Assembly (NCBI RefSeq): GCF_006539165.1
Contig: NZ_BJMM01000011.1
Span: 62,001 to 126,000 of the forward strand
From: Streptomyces cacaoi
Lineage (GTDB): Bacteria > Actinomycetota > Actinomycetes > Streptomycetales > Streptomycetaceae
Reading direction: 5' to 3'
DNA: 64,000 bases
Shown one piece after another: positions 52,352 through 60,921 of this stretch. The notes beneath the pieces are model-generated. The model made no database searches and was not told the DNA's origin. It was given only the letters and a program-made list of their open reading frames with translations. The stretch's first letter is position 1, and every line of letters starts with the position of its first letter. A program made the position numbers and the translations under genes.

Positions 52352-53253
52352 TTGGGGGCTCCCGGGGTGTCGTGGGCGGGGTCGGTGGACGGGCCGGCCG
52401 GCTGCACCGGCGCCGAAGGGGCGTGCGCTGTCCACGGATCGGTGACCGTCCGCGAGACATCGGTGCGCAGATCCCAGCCGTGCCGCTCGGCGACGGCGTC
52501 GAGTTGGGCGGCCGCCTGCTCGCACCACGGCCACTCGGTGGCGAAGTGCGCGGCGTCCAGCAGCGCCAGCGGCGAGTGCTCGCGGGCCTCCGACGCCGGA
52601 TGGTGCCGCAGATCGGCCGTGAGATAGGCGTCGACGCCCGCGGCGCGCACGGCGTCGAAGAGGCTGTCGCCGGAGCCGCCGCACACGGCGACGGTCCGCA
52701 CCGGCCGGTCGGGCTCGCCGGCGACACGGATGCCCTGCGCGGTGACCGGCAGCCGCCGGGCCGCCTGCTGGGCGAACTCCGCGAGCGGAAGGGCGGGTTC
52801 GAGCGCGCAGATCCGGCCCAGCCCGCGCCGGCCCGCCGGATCCGTGCCGTCCGGCACCAGCGGGCCGGTCACCCGCAGGCCCAGCGCCGAGGCCAGCGCG
52901 TCGGAGACGCCCGGGTCGGCGGTGTCGGCGTTGGTGTGGGCGACGTGCAGGGCGATGCCGTTCCTGATCAGCGTGTGGACGACCCGGCCCTTGAAGGTGT
53001 CGGCCGCGACCGTCGTCGTCCCGCGCAGATACAGCGGATGGTGGGTGACGAGCAGATCGGCACCGGTGCGGACCGCCTCGTCGGCGATCTCCTGCACGGG
53101 GTCGACGGCGAACAGGACACGGCCGACGCGCGCCTCGGGGTTCGGTACGTCTCCGCAGACGGTGCCGACGGCGTCCCACTGCTCGGCGCGCTCACGCGGC
53201 CACAGGGCGTCGAGGGCGGCGAGGACTTCGGAGAGCGTGGGCTGAGCGGACAC
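52348..53253 (-). CDS. Nif3/DUF34-family dinuclear-metal protein
   Basis: 301-aa hexameric metal-binding protein (YqfO/YbgI family). TLSEVLAALDALWPRERAEQWDAVG, LFAVDPVQEIADEAVRTGADLLVTHHPLYLRG (metal-binding His pair), VAHTNADTADPGVSDALASALGL, VAVCGGSGDSLFDAV and DLRHHPASEAREHSPLALLDAAHFATEW supply the remaining ligands. GTG 53253 lacks a ribosome site; TAGCCT (complement of 53261-53266) lies 7 nt upstream, predicting leaderless mRNA. First gene of the three-gene coupled cluster. Confidence 0.92.
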   Translation of the reverse strand: MSAQPTLSEVLAALDALWPRERAEQWDAVGTVCGDVPNPEARVGRVLFAVDPVQEIADEAVRTGADLLVTHHPLYLRGTTTVAADTFKGRVVHTLIRNGIALHVAHTNADTADPGVSDALASALGLRVTGPLVPDGTDPAGRRGLGRICALEPALPLAEFAQQAARRLPVTAQGIRVAGEPDRPVRTVAVCGGSGDSLFDAVRAAGVDAYLTADLRHHPASEAREHSPLALLDAAHFATEWPWCEQAAAQLDAVAERHGWDLRTDVSRTVTDPWTAHAPSAPVQPAGPSTDPAHDTPGAPN

Positions 53254-53484
53254 GCGGGCAAGGCTACCTGCCCATCGCGGACGGGGGTCCGGCCCCGTGC
53301 CCCTCCTTGTTCTTCGGCTCTCCGCCCGGAGCGGGTCGCCCTTCAAGCGGAGAGAAGAAGGAGCCGTCACGCTGGGTAGCGGGGCGAGTGGGGTACGGGG
53401 ACACCCGTATGCGTGAACCCCTGCAACTCCCGGTGTCCGCCAGGAAGTACGCCCCCTAGCTTCGTCACCGGAGGTGACCGAAGC

Positions 53485-55203
53485 ATGACCGCGAGTGCCA
53501 CGCATCCACCGTCTCCGACCTCGGGACACCACATCCCGACCGACAGCTTCACGGTCGCGGCGGACGGCTCGTACGCCGCCAGGCTGAGCACACATCCGGC
53601 CTCCGGCGTCTGGTTCCCGGAACGCTGGACCCTGACCGGCCCGGAGCCGTACGCCGTCCCGCTCCCCGTCGAACAGCCGGAGGACGCCGGCAGCCAGGTG
53701 CTGCCCCTGGCGGACGGCCGGGTGCTGATCGCCCGGCGGGCGGGCACGGGCTGGCGCCTCTCCCTGCTGTACCCCTCGTTGAACCCGTCCCGCGATCCGG
53801 AGCGCCCGTCGGGCCGTTCCGGACCGGACACCGGCGAGGTGCCGCTGGGCTCGGTGGAGTGCCGGCTGCTGCGGCTGCTGCCCCCGGCCCCGTGCGGCTT
53901 CCGCGCCTTCGCACTCGTCCCGGACGAGGACGAACGTTCCGCCACGGTCTGGCTCGTGGCGGGCAGCGCCTCCGGTGTCCCGCAGCCGGTCGCCCGCGTC
54001 CGGGGCCGGTGTTCGGGCGGCTGCTGGCTGGATCGCGAGGGGCGGCTGCTGGCGCTGGACCGGGCCGGTGCGGACGGCGGCCCGGTGAAGACGGTGGTGG
54101 TCGATCTGGGCGCGGGCGGCGAGGTCTCCCCGCTGCTACAGATCGGCGAGGACAGCAACGACCGGCTGCTGATGGCCGATCCGGACAGCGGGCTGCTGCT
54201 CGTCCGCTCCGACGCACCGGGCGGCGACCGGCTCGGCTGGGGCGTGCTGGGCAGCCACCGCCCGGTCCGCTTCCCGGAGGCGCTGCGTCCGGCCGCGACC
54301 CGGCTGACGCCGATCGCCGTCCAGCCCGGCCAGACGCTGCTGCCCGAGCGGTGTGCGGTGGCCTTCCGGGTGGACGCGCCGGGCGAGCACACCTGGCTGG
54401 CCGTGTGGCGGCCGGGGCTCAGGGAGTTGCGGCACGTCGCGGGGCCGCCGGGGTGGCTGACGGGCAAGGCCCTGTGGACGGCCGACGGCGAGTTGCAGGT
54501 GCCCTGTTCGACGGCGCACACCGCGTGCAGCCTGGCGCGGATGCGCGCGCCCCTGCCGGACGAGGAAGACCTCACGCCGGCCCCGGCTGCCCCGCCGGGC
54601 TCCGCATCCGTCGGTTCCGCATCCGTCGGCTCCGCCGGCCCGGCGCCGCACCGGGTCCGGCCCGGCGTCCCGGGGCCGGGCGGGCCGACCCCGGGAACAG
54701 AGGGGCCGGAGGGGCCGAGAGGCGCAGGATCGCCGGGGTCGCCGGGGTCGCCGGGGAACCCGTGGCTGCCGCAGTTGTCCGCCGCCGTCCCGGACTCCCC
54801 GTCCGGCCTCTCCGCTCTCTCCGATCTCTCCGGCCGCTCCGGCCTCTCCCCTCTCCCCGACCACGCGGGCCTCTCCGGCCTCCCGGACCTCCGGGGACTG
54901 TCCGGTGCCTTGTCCGGCGGCCGTCCCGGTGCCTTCTCCGGAGACTTTCCCGGGGCCTTCCCCGGGGACTTCCCGGCCGCCCGTCTTCCGGACGGCGGTG
55001 CGGGGTACGGCGGCCCGCCGGACGGTCGGGACGTCACGGCTGCGCAACATCACGGTCACGGTGCAGCGCCGTCCGGATCGCGGGCCTCCGGGACCGTGGC
55101 GGCCGCCGCGCCGGCCGCCACCGGCCCGTTGCCCGGTGTACCGGGGGCGACGCCGAAACCGGTGCCGCTCCAACAGGCCCCGCTGGCCGGCGGAACCGTC
55201 TGA
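53485..55203 (+). CDS. Hypothetical protein, beta-propeller-like N-terminus with low-complexity tail
   Basis: 572-aa protein with no named family I can support. Residues 1-360 contain repeating short beta units (QVLPLADGRVLIARRAGTGWRLSLL, WLDREGRLLALDRAG, DRLLMADPDSGLLLVRSD, TWLAVWRPGLRELRHVAG) suggesting a propeller-like fold. Residues 375-572 are Gly/Pro/Ser-rich with collagen-like GSPGSPGSPGNP and degenerate LSGLSDL repeats. ATG 53485 follows GGAGGTGACC. No signal peptide. Similar streptomycete proteins occur next to the Nif3 cluster. Confidence 0.7.
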   Translation: MTASATHPPSPTSGHHIPTDSFTVAADGSYAARLSTHPASGVWFPERWTLTGPEPYAVPLPVEQPEDAGSQVLPLADGRVLIARRAGTGWRLSLLYPSLNPSRDPERPSGRSGPDTGEVPLGSVECRLLRLLPPAPCGFRAFALVPDEDERSATVWLVAGSASGVPQPVARVRGRCSGGCWLDREGRLLALDRAGADGGPVKTVVVDLGAGGEVSPLLQIGEDSNDRLLMADPDSGLLLVRSDAPGGDRLGWGVLGSHRPVRFPEALRPAATRLTPIAVQPGQTLLPERCAVAFRVDAPGEHTWLAVWRPGLRELRHVAGPPGWLTGKALWTADGELQVPCSTAHTACSLARMRAPLPDEEDLTPAPAAPPGSASVGSASVGSAGPAPHRVRPGVPGPGGPTPGTEGPEGPRGAGSPGSPGSPGNPWLPQLSAAVPDSPSGLSALSDLSGRSGLSPLPDHAGLSGLPDLRGLSGALSGGRPGAFSGDFPGAFPGDFPAARLPDGGAGYGGPPDGRDVTAAQHHGHGAAPSGSRASGTVAAAAPAATGPLPGVPGATPKPVPLQQAPLAGGTV

Positions 55204-55296
55204 TCCGGGGCGTGAAACGGTGTGATCGGCCGACTGCCGCCTCGCTAAACTCCGCCGGGTACGACGGCAGCGAGAGTCAACGGAGTCACGAATCCG

Positions 55297-55485
55297 ATGT
55301 CCGACACCCAGACCGACACGCCCAGCGACGAGCAGACGGCCGGCGAGGGAACACAGGGGGGCAGGCACCGCGGGAGGGCCGCCGTCGCCGAGGAGCAGGT
55401 GACCGTTCCGGGGCACGGCCGCCATCGGCGCCCCGGGCCGGAGAGCGGGCACGCGGGCGGGGACGCCTCCTCGCACGCGGCCTGA
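55297..55485 (+). CDS. Small hydrophilic protein, 62 aa
   Basis: Begins MSDTQTDTPSDEQTAGEG and continues GRHRGRAAVAEEQVTVPGHGRHRRPGPESGHAGGD, a disordered, charged peptide with two GRHR segments. TAAACT (55246-55251) is a likely -10 with a leader of about 40 nt. A strong terminator follows. It looks like a real short gene because promoter, start and terminator are in register, but I cannot assign a function. Confidence 0.55.
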   Translation: MSDTQTDTPSDEQTAGEGTQGGRHRGRAAVAEEQVTVPGHGRHRRPGPESGHAGGDASSHAA

Positions 55486-55550
55486 CGGCCGGCACCCGGC
55501 CGGGGCCGACGGCCGTCCCGCCAGCGGCACCCGCCGCACCCCGAACGGCC

Positions 55551-55584
55551 CGAGCGGCCCGGGCGATCGCACCCGGGCCGCTCG
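55551..55584. terminator. Strong hairpin terminator
   Basis: CGAGCGGCCCGGG (55551-55563) and CCCGGGCCGCTCG (55572-55584), perfect 13-bp stem with 8-nt loop, then CCCTTTCCCC. Between the small ORF (plus) and the Hsd4A-like gene (minus). Confidence 0.85.
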
Positions 55585-55696
55585 CCCTTTCCCCAGGCTT
55601 CCGCACGTTGCCGAGGCCCCCGGTCCCCGGTCCCCGCCGCAGGTTCCAACGGTTTCGGCGGCTTCCGCGATTTCCGCGGTTTCCGGCCGGTGGCCC

Positions 55697-56647
55697 TCAG
55701 CCCTTCTTGAGGGCGAGGATCTCCGTCGCCGCGAAGTTCCCCGAGTGCTCGGCGAACCAGGGAGTGAGCCCGGCGTCGAGCTCCTCGACGCTGAAGGTCT
55801 CCCCCTCGGACGCGAACTGCGCGGCGACCGCCGGGCGTTCGAGCACCGCCACCATCCCGCCGTGCACCACGAACACCTGCCCGTTGACCTTCGCGGCGGC
55901 GGGCGAGGCCAGATAGCCGACCAGCGGAGCGACGTGCTCGGGCGCCAGCGGGTCCAGCCCTTCCGGCGGCGCCTCGAAGCCCTGGAAGACGTCCTCGGTC
56001 ATCCGGGTGCGGGCGCGGGGGCAGATGGCGTTCACCGTCACCCCGTACTTGCCGAGGGCACCGGCGCAGGACGTGGTCAGGCCCACGATGCCGCCCTTGG
56101 CCGCCGCGTAGTTGGGCTGGCCCGGCGACCCGGCGACGAACGCCTCCGAGGAGGTGTTGACGATCCGGCCGTGCACGGGGCCGCCGGTGCGTTTCGACTC
56201 CTCCCGCCAGTGGGCCGCGGCGAACCGGATGGTGTTGAAGTGGCCCCTGAGATGGACCTTGATGACGGAGTCCCACTCCTCCTCGGACATCGAGAAGACC
56301 ATCCGGTCGCGCAGGATCCCCGCGTTGTTGACGAGGACGTCGAGCGAGCCGTAGGTCTCCAGCGCGAGCCGTACCAGGGCCTGTGCCTGGGCGAAGTCGG
56401 ACACGTCGCCGTGGTGGGCGACGGCCTCGCCGCCGGCCGCACGGATCTCCTCCGCCACCTGCTCGGCCGGGGCGGCGGAGGGCTCACCGTCCCCGCCACG
56501 GCCGGGCTGCCCGTAGTCGTTGACGACCACGCGGGCGCCCGCACGGGCCAGTTGGAGCGCCTCGACCCGCCCCAGGCCGCGCCCCGCGCCGGTGACGACG
56601 GCGGTCCTGCCTTCCAGGGAGACGGTGCTGCTGCCTTCCAGGGCCAT
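55697..56647 (-). CDS. Hsd4A-like 3-hydroxyacyl-CoA / 17-beta-hydroxysteroid dehydrogenase (SDR)
   Basis: 316-aa SDR closely patterned on mycobacterial Hsd4A and the MFE-2 dehydrogenase domain: TAVVTGAGRGLGRVEALQLARAGARVVVND, VNNAGILRDRMVFSMSEEEWDSVIKVHLRGHF, GRIVNTSSEA, NYAAAKGGI, and NAICPRARTRMTEDVF. Expected to oxidise the 3-hydroxyacyl-CoA of a sterol side chain during beta-oxidation. AAGGA precedes ATG 56647. Third gene behind the KstR-like operator, after the Hsd4B-like hydratase and an alcohol dehydrogenase. Sterol specificity is inferred; fatty-acyl-CoA is the alternative. Confidence 0.88.
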   Translation of the reverse strand: MALEGSSTVSLEGRTAVVTGAGRGLGRVEALQLARAGARVVVNDYGQPGRGGDGEPSAAPAEQVAEEIRAAGGEAVAHHGDVSDFAQAQALVRLALETYGSLDVLVNNAGILRDRMVFSMSEEEWDSVIKVHLRGHFNTIRFAAAHWREESKRTGGPVHGRIVNTSSEAFVAGSPGQPNYAAAKGGIVGLTTSCAGALGKYGVTVNAICPRARTRMTEDVFQGFEAPPEGLDPLAPEHVAPLVGYLASPAAAKVNGQVFVVHGGMVAVLERPAVAAQFASEGETFSVEELDAGLTPWFAEHSGNFAATEILALKKG

Positions 56648-56859
56648 GGGGGTCCTTCCGCTGGGTTCCGGGAGTTCCACTGGTTTTCCGCTGGTTCGCC
56701 GCTGGTTGCTGCTGGATGCCGCTGGTTCGCCGGGCTCACGTTCCGCCGGGGCGCGCCGGGCCGGTCCGGCGCGCCCCGGCCACAGCGGACGCGCCGGGAC
56801 ACAGCGGGCGCGCCGGTTACAGCGAGCGCGCCGGACACACGGCTTCCCACCGGGGCCGT
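56648..56859. repeat. Two short degenerate repeat tracts between operon genes
   Basis: CCGCTGGTT-like units repeat near 56658-56732, and an approximately 19-bp ACAGCGGGCGCGCCGG-like unit repeats three times near 56780-56840. The 212-bp gap between alcohol dehydrogenase and SDR genes is long for this operon and may weaken co-transcription. Confidence 0.6.
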
Positions 56860-57942
56860 CTAGAGCGCGATGCTGGTGCGCAGCGCCTCTCCGGTGCGCA
56901 TCTGCTCGATCGCCTTGTTGATGTCGTCCAGGCCGACGCGGTGGGTGATGAGCCCTTCGAGGTCGATCCGGCCGGCCCGCCACAGGGCGATGGCGCGCTC
57001 GTAGGAGCGGCGCACGTCCCCGCCGCCGTAGAGCGAGGGCAGGATCCGCTTCTCGTCGAAGAACAGCTCGAACATGCTGAACTGCACCTGGTCGTCGACC
57101 GCTCCGGCGCCGACGACGCACAGGGTGCCGCCGCGCCGGGTCGTCTCGTAGGCGGTGCGGGCCGTCGCCGACCTGCCGACGACCTCGAAGACGTAGTCGA
57201 AGCCCTCGTCGCCGGTGAGCCGCTGTTTGGCCGCGGCCAGTTCGTCCGGCGCCACGGCCTCGCTCGCGCCGAACCGCAGTGCCGCCTCCCGCCGTCCCGC
57301 CACCGGGTCGACGGCGACGATCTGCGCGGCACCGCAGGCCCGTGCCCCCTGGACGACGCTGACGCCGACGCCGCCGCAGCCGATGACGGCGACGCTCGAA
57401 CCGGCCTCCACCCGGGCGGTGTTGAACGCGGCGCCGAGCCCGGTGGTGACGCCGCAGCCGATGAGCGCGGCGATCTCGTAGGGCACGTCGTCGGGGATCG
57501 GCGTCGCGCAGGCGGCCGGCAGCACGGCCTCCTCGGCGAAGGTGCCGGTGCCGGCGAACCCGAAGACGTCCGAACCGCCCTGTGCGCGGCGGAAGTTGGG
57601 CGTACCGGCGTTCATGAACCCGGTGAGGCACAGATGGCCCTGGCCGCGGCGGCAGGACGGACAGGCGCCGCAGGGCGGCAGCCAGCACACCAGGACGCGG
57701 TCCCCGGCGGCGACATGGGTGACGCCCTCACCGGTCTCCAGCACCTCCCCCGCGCCCTCGTGCCCGGGCACGAACGGCGCGGGCTGGGGAAGCACGCCGG
57801 ACATCGCCGACAGGTCCGAGTGACACAGGCCGGTGGCCCGCATCCGCACCCGCACCTTGCCGGGGCCGAACCCGGCAGGCTCGATGTCGTCGACGACCTC
57901 CAGCTCGTCCTGCCCGGTCTCGTGCAGTAGCGCTGCGCGCAT
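56860..57942 (-). CDS. Zn-dependent alcohol dehydrogenase
   Basis: 360-aa medium-chain dehydrogenase of the class used by actinobacteria (NDMA-dependent/AdhD-like). Catalytic zinc ligands in GLCHSDLSAM and PGHEGAGEV, structural zinc in CGACPSCRRGQGHLC, and cofactor loop VAVIGCGGVGVSVVQGARACGAAQIVAVD. ATG 57942 follows AAGGGAG. Lies 44 bp after the Hsd4B-like gene and is probably co-transcribed. In sterol catabolism a zinc dehydrogenase of this type could oxidise the C26 alcohol, but that is inference. Confidence 0.9.
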   Translation of the reverse strand: MRAALLHETGQDELEVVDDIEPAGFGPGKVRVRMRATGLCHSDLSAMSGVLPQPAPFVPGHEGAGEVLETGEGVTHVAAGDRVLVCWLPPCGACPSCRRGQGHLCLTGFMNAGTPNFRRAQGGSDVFGFAGTGTFAEEAVLPAACATPIPDDVPYEIAALIGCGVTTGLGAAFNTARVEAGSSVAVIGCGGVGVSVVQGARACGAAQIVAVDPVAGRREAALRFGASEAVAPDELAAAKQRLTGDEGFDYVFEVVGRSATARTAYETTRRGGTLCVVGAGAVDDQVQFSMFELFFDEKRILPSLYGGGDVRRSYERAIALWRAGRIDLEGLITHRVGLDDINKAIEQMRTGEALRTSIAL

Positions 57943-57986
57943 CCCGCGCTCCCTTCCCGTGCGTCGGCTGGTTCGGCCGGTACCGG

Positions 57987-58853
57987 TCAGTCGGTGCCGG
58001 CGAGGGTGATGAGGCAGTCGCCGAGCACCGGCGCGTCGTCGCGCTCGGCGGCCGTCGCGGTCAGCTGCACCTGCCGCCCGTCCAGCCGCCACATGCGCAG
58101 CCGCAGCGTCTCGCCCGGGTAGGCGACGCCGGCGAACCGGGCGTCGTAGGAGGCGACGGCGGCGGGGTCGCCGTTCAGCACGGTGTCGACCACGGCCTTG
58201 AGCGCCATGCCGTAGGAGCACAGCCCGTGCAGGATCGGCCGGTCGAAGCCGGCGAGCCGGGCGAACTCCGGGTCGGCGTGCAGCGGGTTCCAGTCGCCGG
58301 AGAGGCGGTAGAGCAGGGCCTGTTCCTCGCGGATGGGGCGCTCGACGACGAGGTCGGGCTCCCGGTCGGGCTGCTCGCGCCGAGCCGAGGGGCCGCGCTT
58401 GCCGCCGAACCCGCCCTCGCCGCGGATGAACAGCTGGGCGTCGGTGGACCACAGCGGGCCGTCGTCGTCGGCGACATCGGTACGCAGCACGAGGACGGCG
58501 GCCTTGCCCTTGTCGTAGACGTCGGCGACCCGGGAGGTGGAGGTGGCCCGGCCGGAGACCGGGAGGGGGCGGTGCACCTCGATGCGCTGGGTGCCGTGCA
58601 GCACCGCGGCCAGGTCCACCTCGATGCCGGGGGACGACATCCCGGCCATGATGCCCATGCCGGCCCCGGCCACGGTGGCGAAGCTGGGCAGCACGTGCAG
58701 CTTGCTCTCCAGCGTCCAGCGCAGTTCGGCGGGGTCGGTGGCGGGCACCCCGGCGCCGAGGCCGAGGTGGTAGAGCAGGACGTCCTTGTGCTCCCAGGTG
58801 ATCTCGCTGCTGCGGGGTTCGGCCGCGAGGGCCTTCGCTGCGTCGATGGGCAT
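57987..58853 (-). CDS. Hsd4B-like enoyl-CoA hydratase (MaoC double hotdog)
   Basis: 288-aa hydratase 2 with two hotdog repeats, very like mycobacterial Hsd4B (Rv3538): ITWEHKDVLLYHLGLGAG, the LPSFATVAG segment, VLHGTQRIEVHRPLP, IRGEGGFGGKRGPS, then the catalytic loop LLYRLSGDWNPLHADPEFARLAGFDRPILHGLCSYG with Asp and His. Hydrates trans-2-enoyl-CoA to the (R)-3-hydroxyacyl-CoA used by the downstream SDR. ATG 58853 is the first gene of the operon; the KstR-like dyad lies 250 bp upstream. Confidence 0.9.
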   Translation of the reverse strand: MPIDAAKALAAEPRSSEITWEHKDVLLYHLGLGAGVPATDPAELRWTLESKLHVLPSFATVAGAGMGIMAGMSSPGIEVDLAAVLHGTQRIEVHRPLPVSGRATSTSRVADVYDKGKAAVLVLRTDVADDDGPLWSTDAQLFIRGEGGFGGKRGPSARREQPDREPDLVVERPIREEQALLYRLSGDWNPLHADPEFARLAGFDRPILHGLCSYGMALKAVVDTVLNGDPAAVASYDARFAGVAYPGETLRLRMWRLDGRQVQLTATAAERDDAPVLGDCLITLAGTD

Positions 58854-59102
58854 GGGCTGCCGGGCTCCCTCGGGTGCGACGGTGACGGGCGGTGCGGCGG
58901 GGCGGCGGGCTCGGGGTGCGGCGGCCGGGACGGGTGCGGACCCCGGTCCGGCCGTCCGCACCGTCGGCCGGACCGGGGCCGTCTGGGCCGGCCGGACAGT
59001 CCGGCGCGGCGCACGCTCCGGCGCGCGGGCGCGGGCACGGGCTCCGCCGGCCCGGGAAGGCCCCCGGCGCCGGCTAGCGCCCCGGCCGCGCACACCGGAA
59101 TG

Positions 59103-59114
59103 AGAACACGTTCT
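59103..59114. promoter_or_regulatory. KstR-like operator
   Basis: AGAACACGTTCT is a perfect dyad (AGAAC-AC-GTTCT) and fits the KstR pattern TnnAACnnGTTnnA (TGAGAACACGTTCTA, 59101-59115). KstR is the TetR repressor of cholesterol catabolism in mycobacteria and rhodococci. It lies 250 bp upstream of the Hsd4B-like gene in the expected direction. Confidence 0.78.
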
Positions 59115-59230
59115 AACCGATCGGCTCCTTGTATAACGCACCCCCGCCGCGAGGGGAACCCCTGGCGCGCCGTCAACTGACGCAGCGTCAGGTCCGGTTG
59201 GGCCGGGCCGGTTCCCGGCGGTCGGCGGTG

Positions 59231-59285
59231 GCCGGGCCGGGCCGGGCCGGGCCGGGCCGGGCCGGGCAAGGCAAGGCAAGGCAGG
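59231..59285. repeat. Pentanucleotide tandem tract
   Basis: Seven copies of GCCGG followed by three of GCAAG and one GCAGG, all in register. Non-coding. Likely to vary in length between strains. Confidence 0.9.
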
Positions 59286-59490
59286 GGCAGGCTCCGGTGC
59301 CCGGCGGTGGTCGGGTGCCGCCGGGTCCGGTGTCCGGTGTGGTCGGGGTTCTGCCCAGCCCGGTGCCGGGCGACGGCCGGTGGCCGCCCGGGCGCACGCC
59401 GCCGCACACACCACCCGTGACATCTGTCCCGGTCCGGCGCCCACAGACGGCTCTGCCGGGCCGGGCCGCGCGCCGCCTAGCCTCGGTGGC

Positions 59491-60921
59491 ATGGACCCAC
59501 GCAACGGATGGCGCGCGGCAGCGCGCCGGTGGGCGGCCGGGCGAACGGGGGCGCCGCGGCCGCTGGAGGAAGAGGTACGGGAGGGCCGCGGGCCCACCCG
59601 GTACGCCTTCCTCCCCTGGTTGATCCTCGGCACCGGCGCCTTCTCGAACGTCATCCGGGGCGAGGGTGCCAACCCGTGGGTGGGCGGGCTGGCCCTGCTG
59701 ACGTTCAACTCGCTCTACATCTTCGTCGTCTTCACGGCCTTCGACCCGCGCCGCCGCGGGACCCGCGTCCCGCTGTACGGGCTCGCCGCGCTCGCCGTCG
59801 TCACCTTCACCGTGGCCCTCGCCTTCGGCAACACCTGGACGCTGTACTTCCCGCTGCTCTCGCTGGCCTCCGGGACGGTCCAGCAGATGCGGGGCAGACC
59901 GCTCGCGGTGTGGCTGATCGTGCTCAGCTCCGCCGCCGGGGCCATCGCGGGCCGCGACGACGACGTCTGGAGCGCCGCGACCATCGGCTACGGCACCTTC
60001 ATCTCCGGCATGGTGACCTCCGTGCTGCTCAGCCTCTTCAGTGCCGTGCGCCAACTGGACGCCACCCGGCAGGAGCTGGCCCGCAACGCCGTCGAGAAGG
60101 AACGGCTGCGCTTCTCCCGGGATCTGCACGACCTGCTCGGGCACACCCTCTCGGTCGTCGTCGTCAAGGCGGAGGCGGTGCGCCGGCTGGCGCCGCGCGA
60201 TCTCGACGCGGCCCTCGCGCAGGCCGCCGACATCGAGGCCGTCGGGCGGCAGGCGCTCACCGAGGTCCGCGAGGCCGTCACCGGCTACCGGGAGGGCGGG
60301 CTGGCCACCGAGCTGGACCGGGCACGCTCGGTGCTGGAGGCCGCGGGCATCGAACCGGTCGTACGGCGGTCGGGGCCGCCCCCGTCGGCGCAGGCGGAGG
60401 CGCTGCTGGGCTGGGTCGTGCGCGAGGGCGTCACCAACACCGTCCGGCACAGCCGCGCGGCGCGCTGCGAGATCGAGGTACGGGCCGCCGAGGACCGGGT
60501 GCGGCTGACCGTCACCGACGACGGGCGCGGCCCGGCCGCCCGGGGCGCGGCGGACGGTGCCGTAGGCTCACCCGCGCACGGCGCCCCGGAGGCGGGGCAC
60601 ACCGGCTCCGCCCAACGCTCCGGGACGGGCCTGACGGGACTCGCCGAGCGGATCGCGGCGGCCGGCGGCACGCTGGACGCCGGGCCGGACGGGCGGCGCG
60701 GCTTCCGGGTCGTCGTCGAACTGCCGGAGGACGGCGAGGGGTTCAGGATCGAGCAACCCGGCGGACGGGCGGGCCCGGGTGCGGAAGGGGGCGGCGGTAC
60801 GGGGGCCGGTGGCGGCTCGGCGGCGACCGGGGGAGTCGGCGGGGGCGGCAAGCACGGCGAGTACGGCGGGGACGGCGGGGACGGCGGGGACGGCGAGGGC
60901 GAGGAAGGGGCCGACCAGTGA
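59491..60921 (+). CDS. DesK-type sensor histidine kinase
   Basis: 476-aa kinase. About five helices between residues 40 and 187 form a membrane sensor without an outside domain. The dimerisation helix VEKERLRFSRDLHDLLGHTLSVVVVKAEAVRR carries His213; the HATPase domain has VVREGVTNTVRHS, VTDDGRGP and GTGLTGLAERIAAAGG. The C-terminal 55 residues are Gly/Glu-rich low complexity. ATG 59491 lacks a ribosome site; TAGCCT lies 7 nt upstream, so the mRNA is probably leaderless. Its stop overlaps the response regulator start (GTGA). Comparable pairs sense membrane state or cell-wall stress. Confidence 0.92.
   Translation: MDPRNGWRAAARRWAAGRTGAPRPLEEEVREGRGPTRYAFLPWLILGTGAFSNVIRGEGANPWVGGLALLTFNSLYIFVVFTAFDPRRRGTRVPLYGLAALAVVTFTVALAFGNTWTLYFPLLSLASGTVQQMRGRPLAVWLIVLSSAAGAIAGRDDDVWSAATIGYGTFISGMVTSVLLSLFSAVRQLDATRQELARNAVEKERLRFSRDLHDLLGHTLSVVVVKAEAVRRLAPRDLDAALAQAADIEAVGRQALTEVREAVTGYREGGLATELDRARSVLEAAGIEPVVRRSGPPPSAQAEALLGWVVREGVTNTVRHSRAARCEIEVRAAEDRVRLTVTDDGRGPAARGAADGAVGSPAHGAPEAGHTGSAQRSGTGLTGLAERIAAAGGTLDAGPDGRRGFRVVVELPEDGEGFRIEQPGGRAGPGAEGGGGTGAGGGSAATGGVGGGGKHGEYGGDGGDGGDGEGEEGADQ

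Larger units (their letters stand above)
58854..59490. other. 637-bp divergent intergenic region
   Basis: Between the Hsd4B-like gene (minus) and a histidine kinase gene (plus). It contains the KstR-like site, a pentanucleotide tract and, at 59478-59483, the kinase -10. The part 58870-59090 is Gly/Arg-coding-like low complexity without a supported start. No other gene seen. Confidence 0.5.

Noticed and set aside
55486..55696. Short GGTTTCGGCGGCTTCCGCG-type repeats as a regulatory array
   Set aside because: Only three or four loose copies of a 9-10 bp phrase; the strong terminator upstream explains the interval better.
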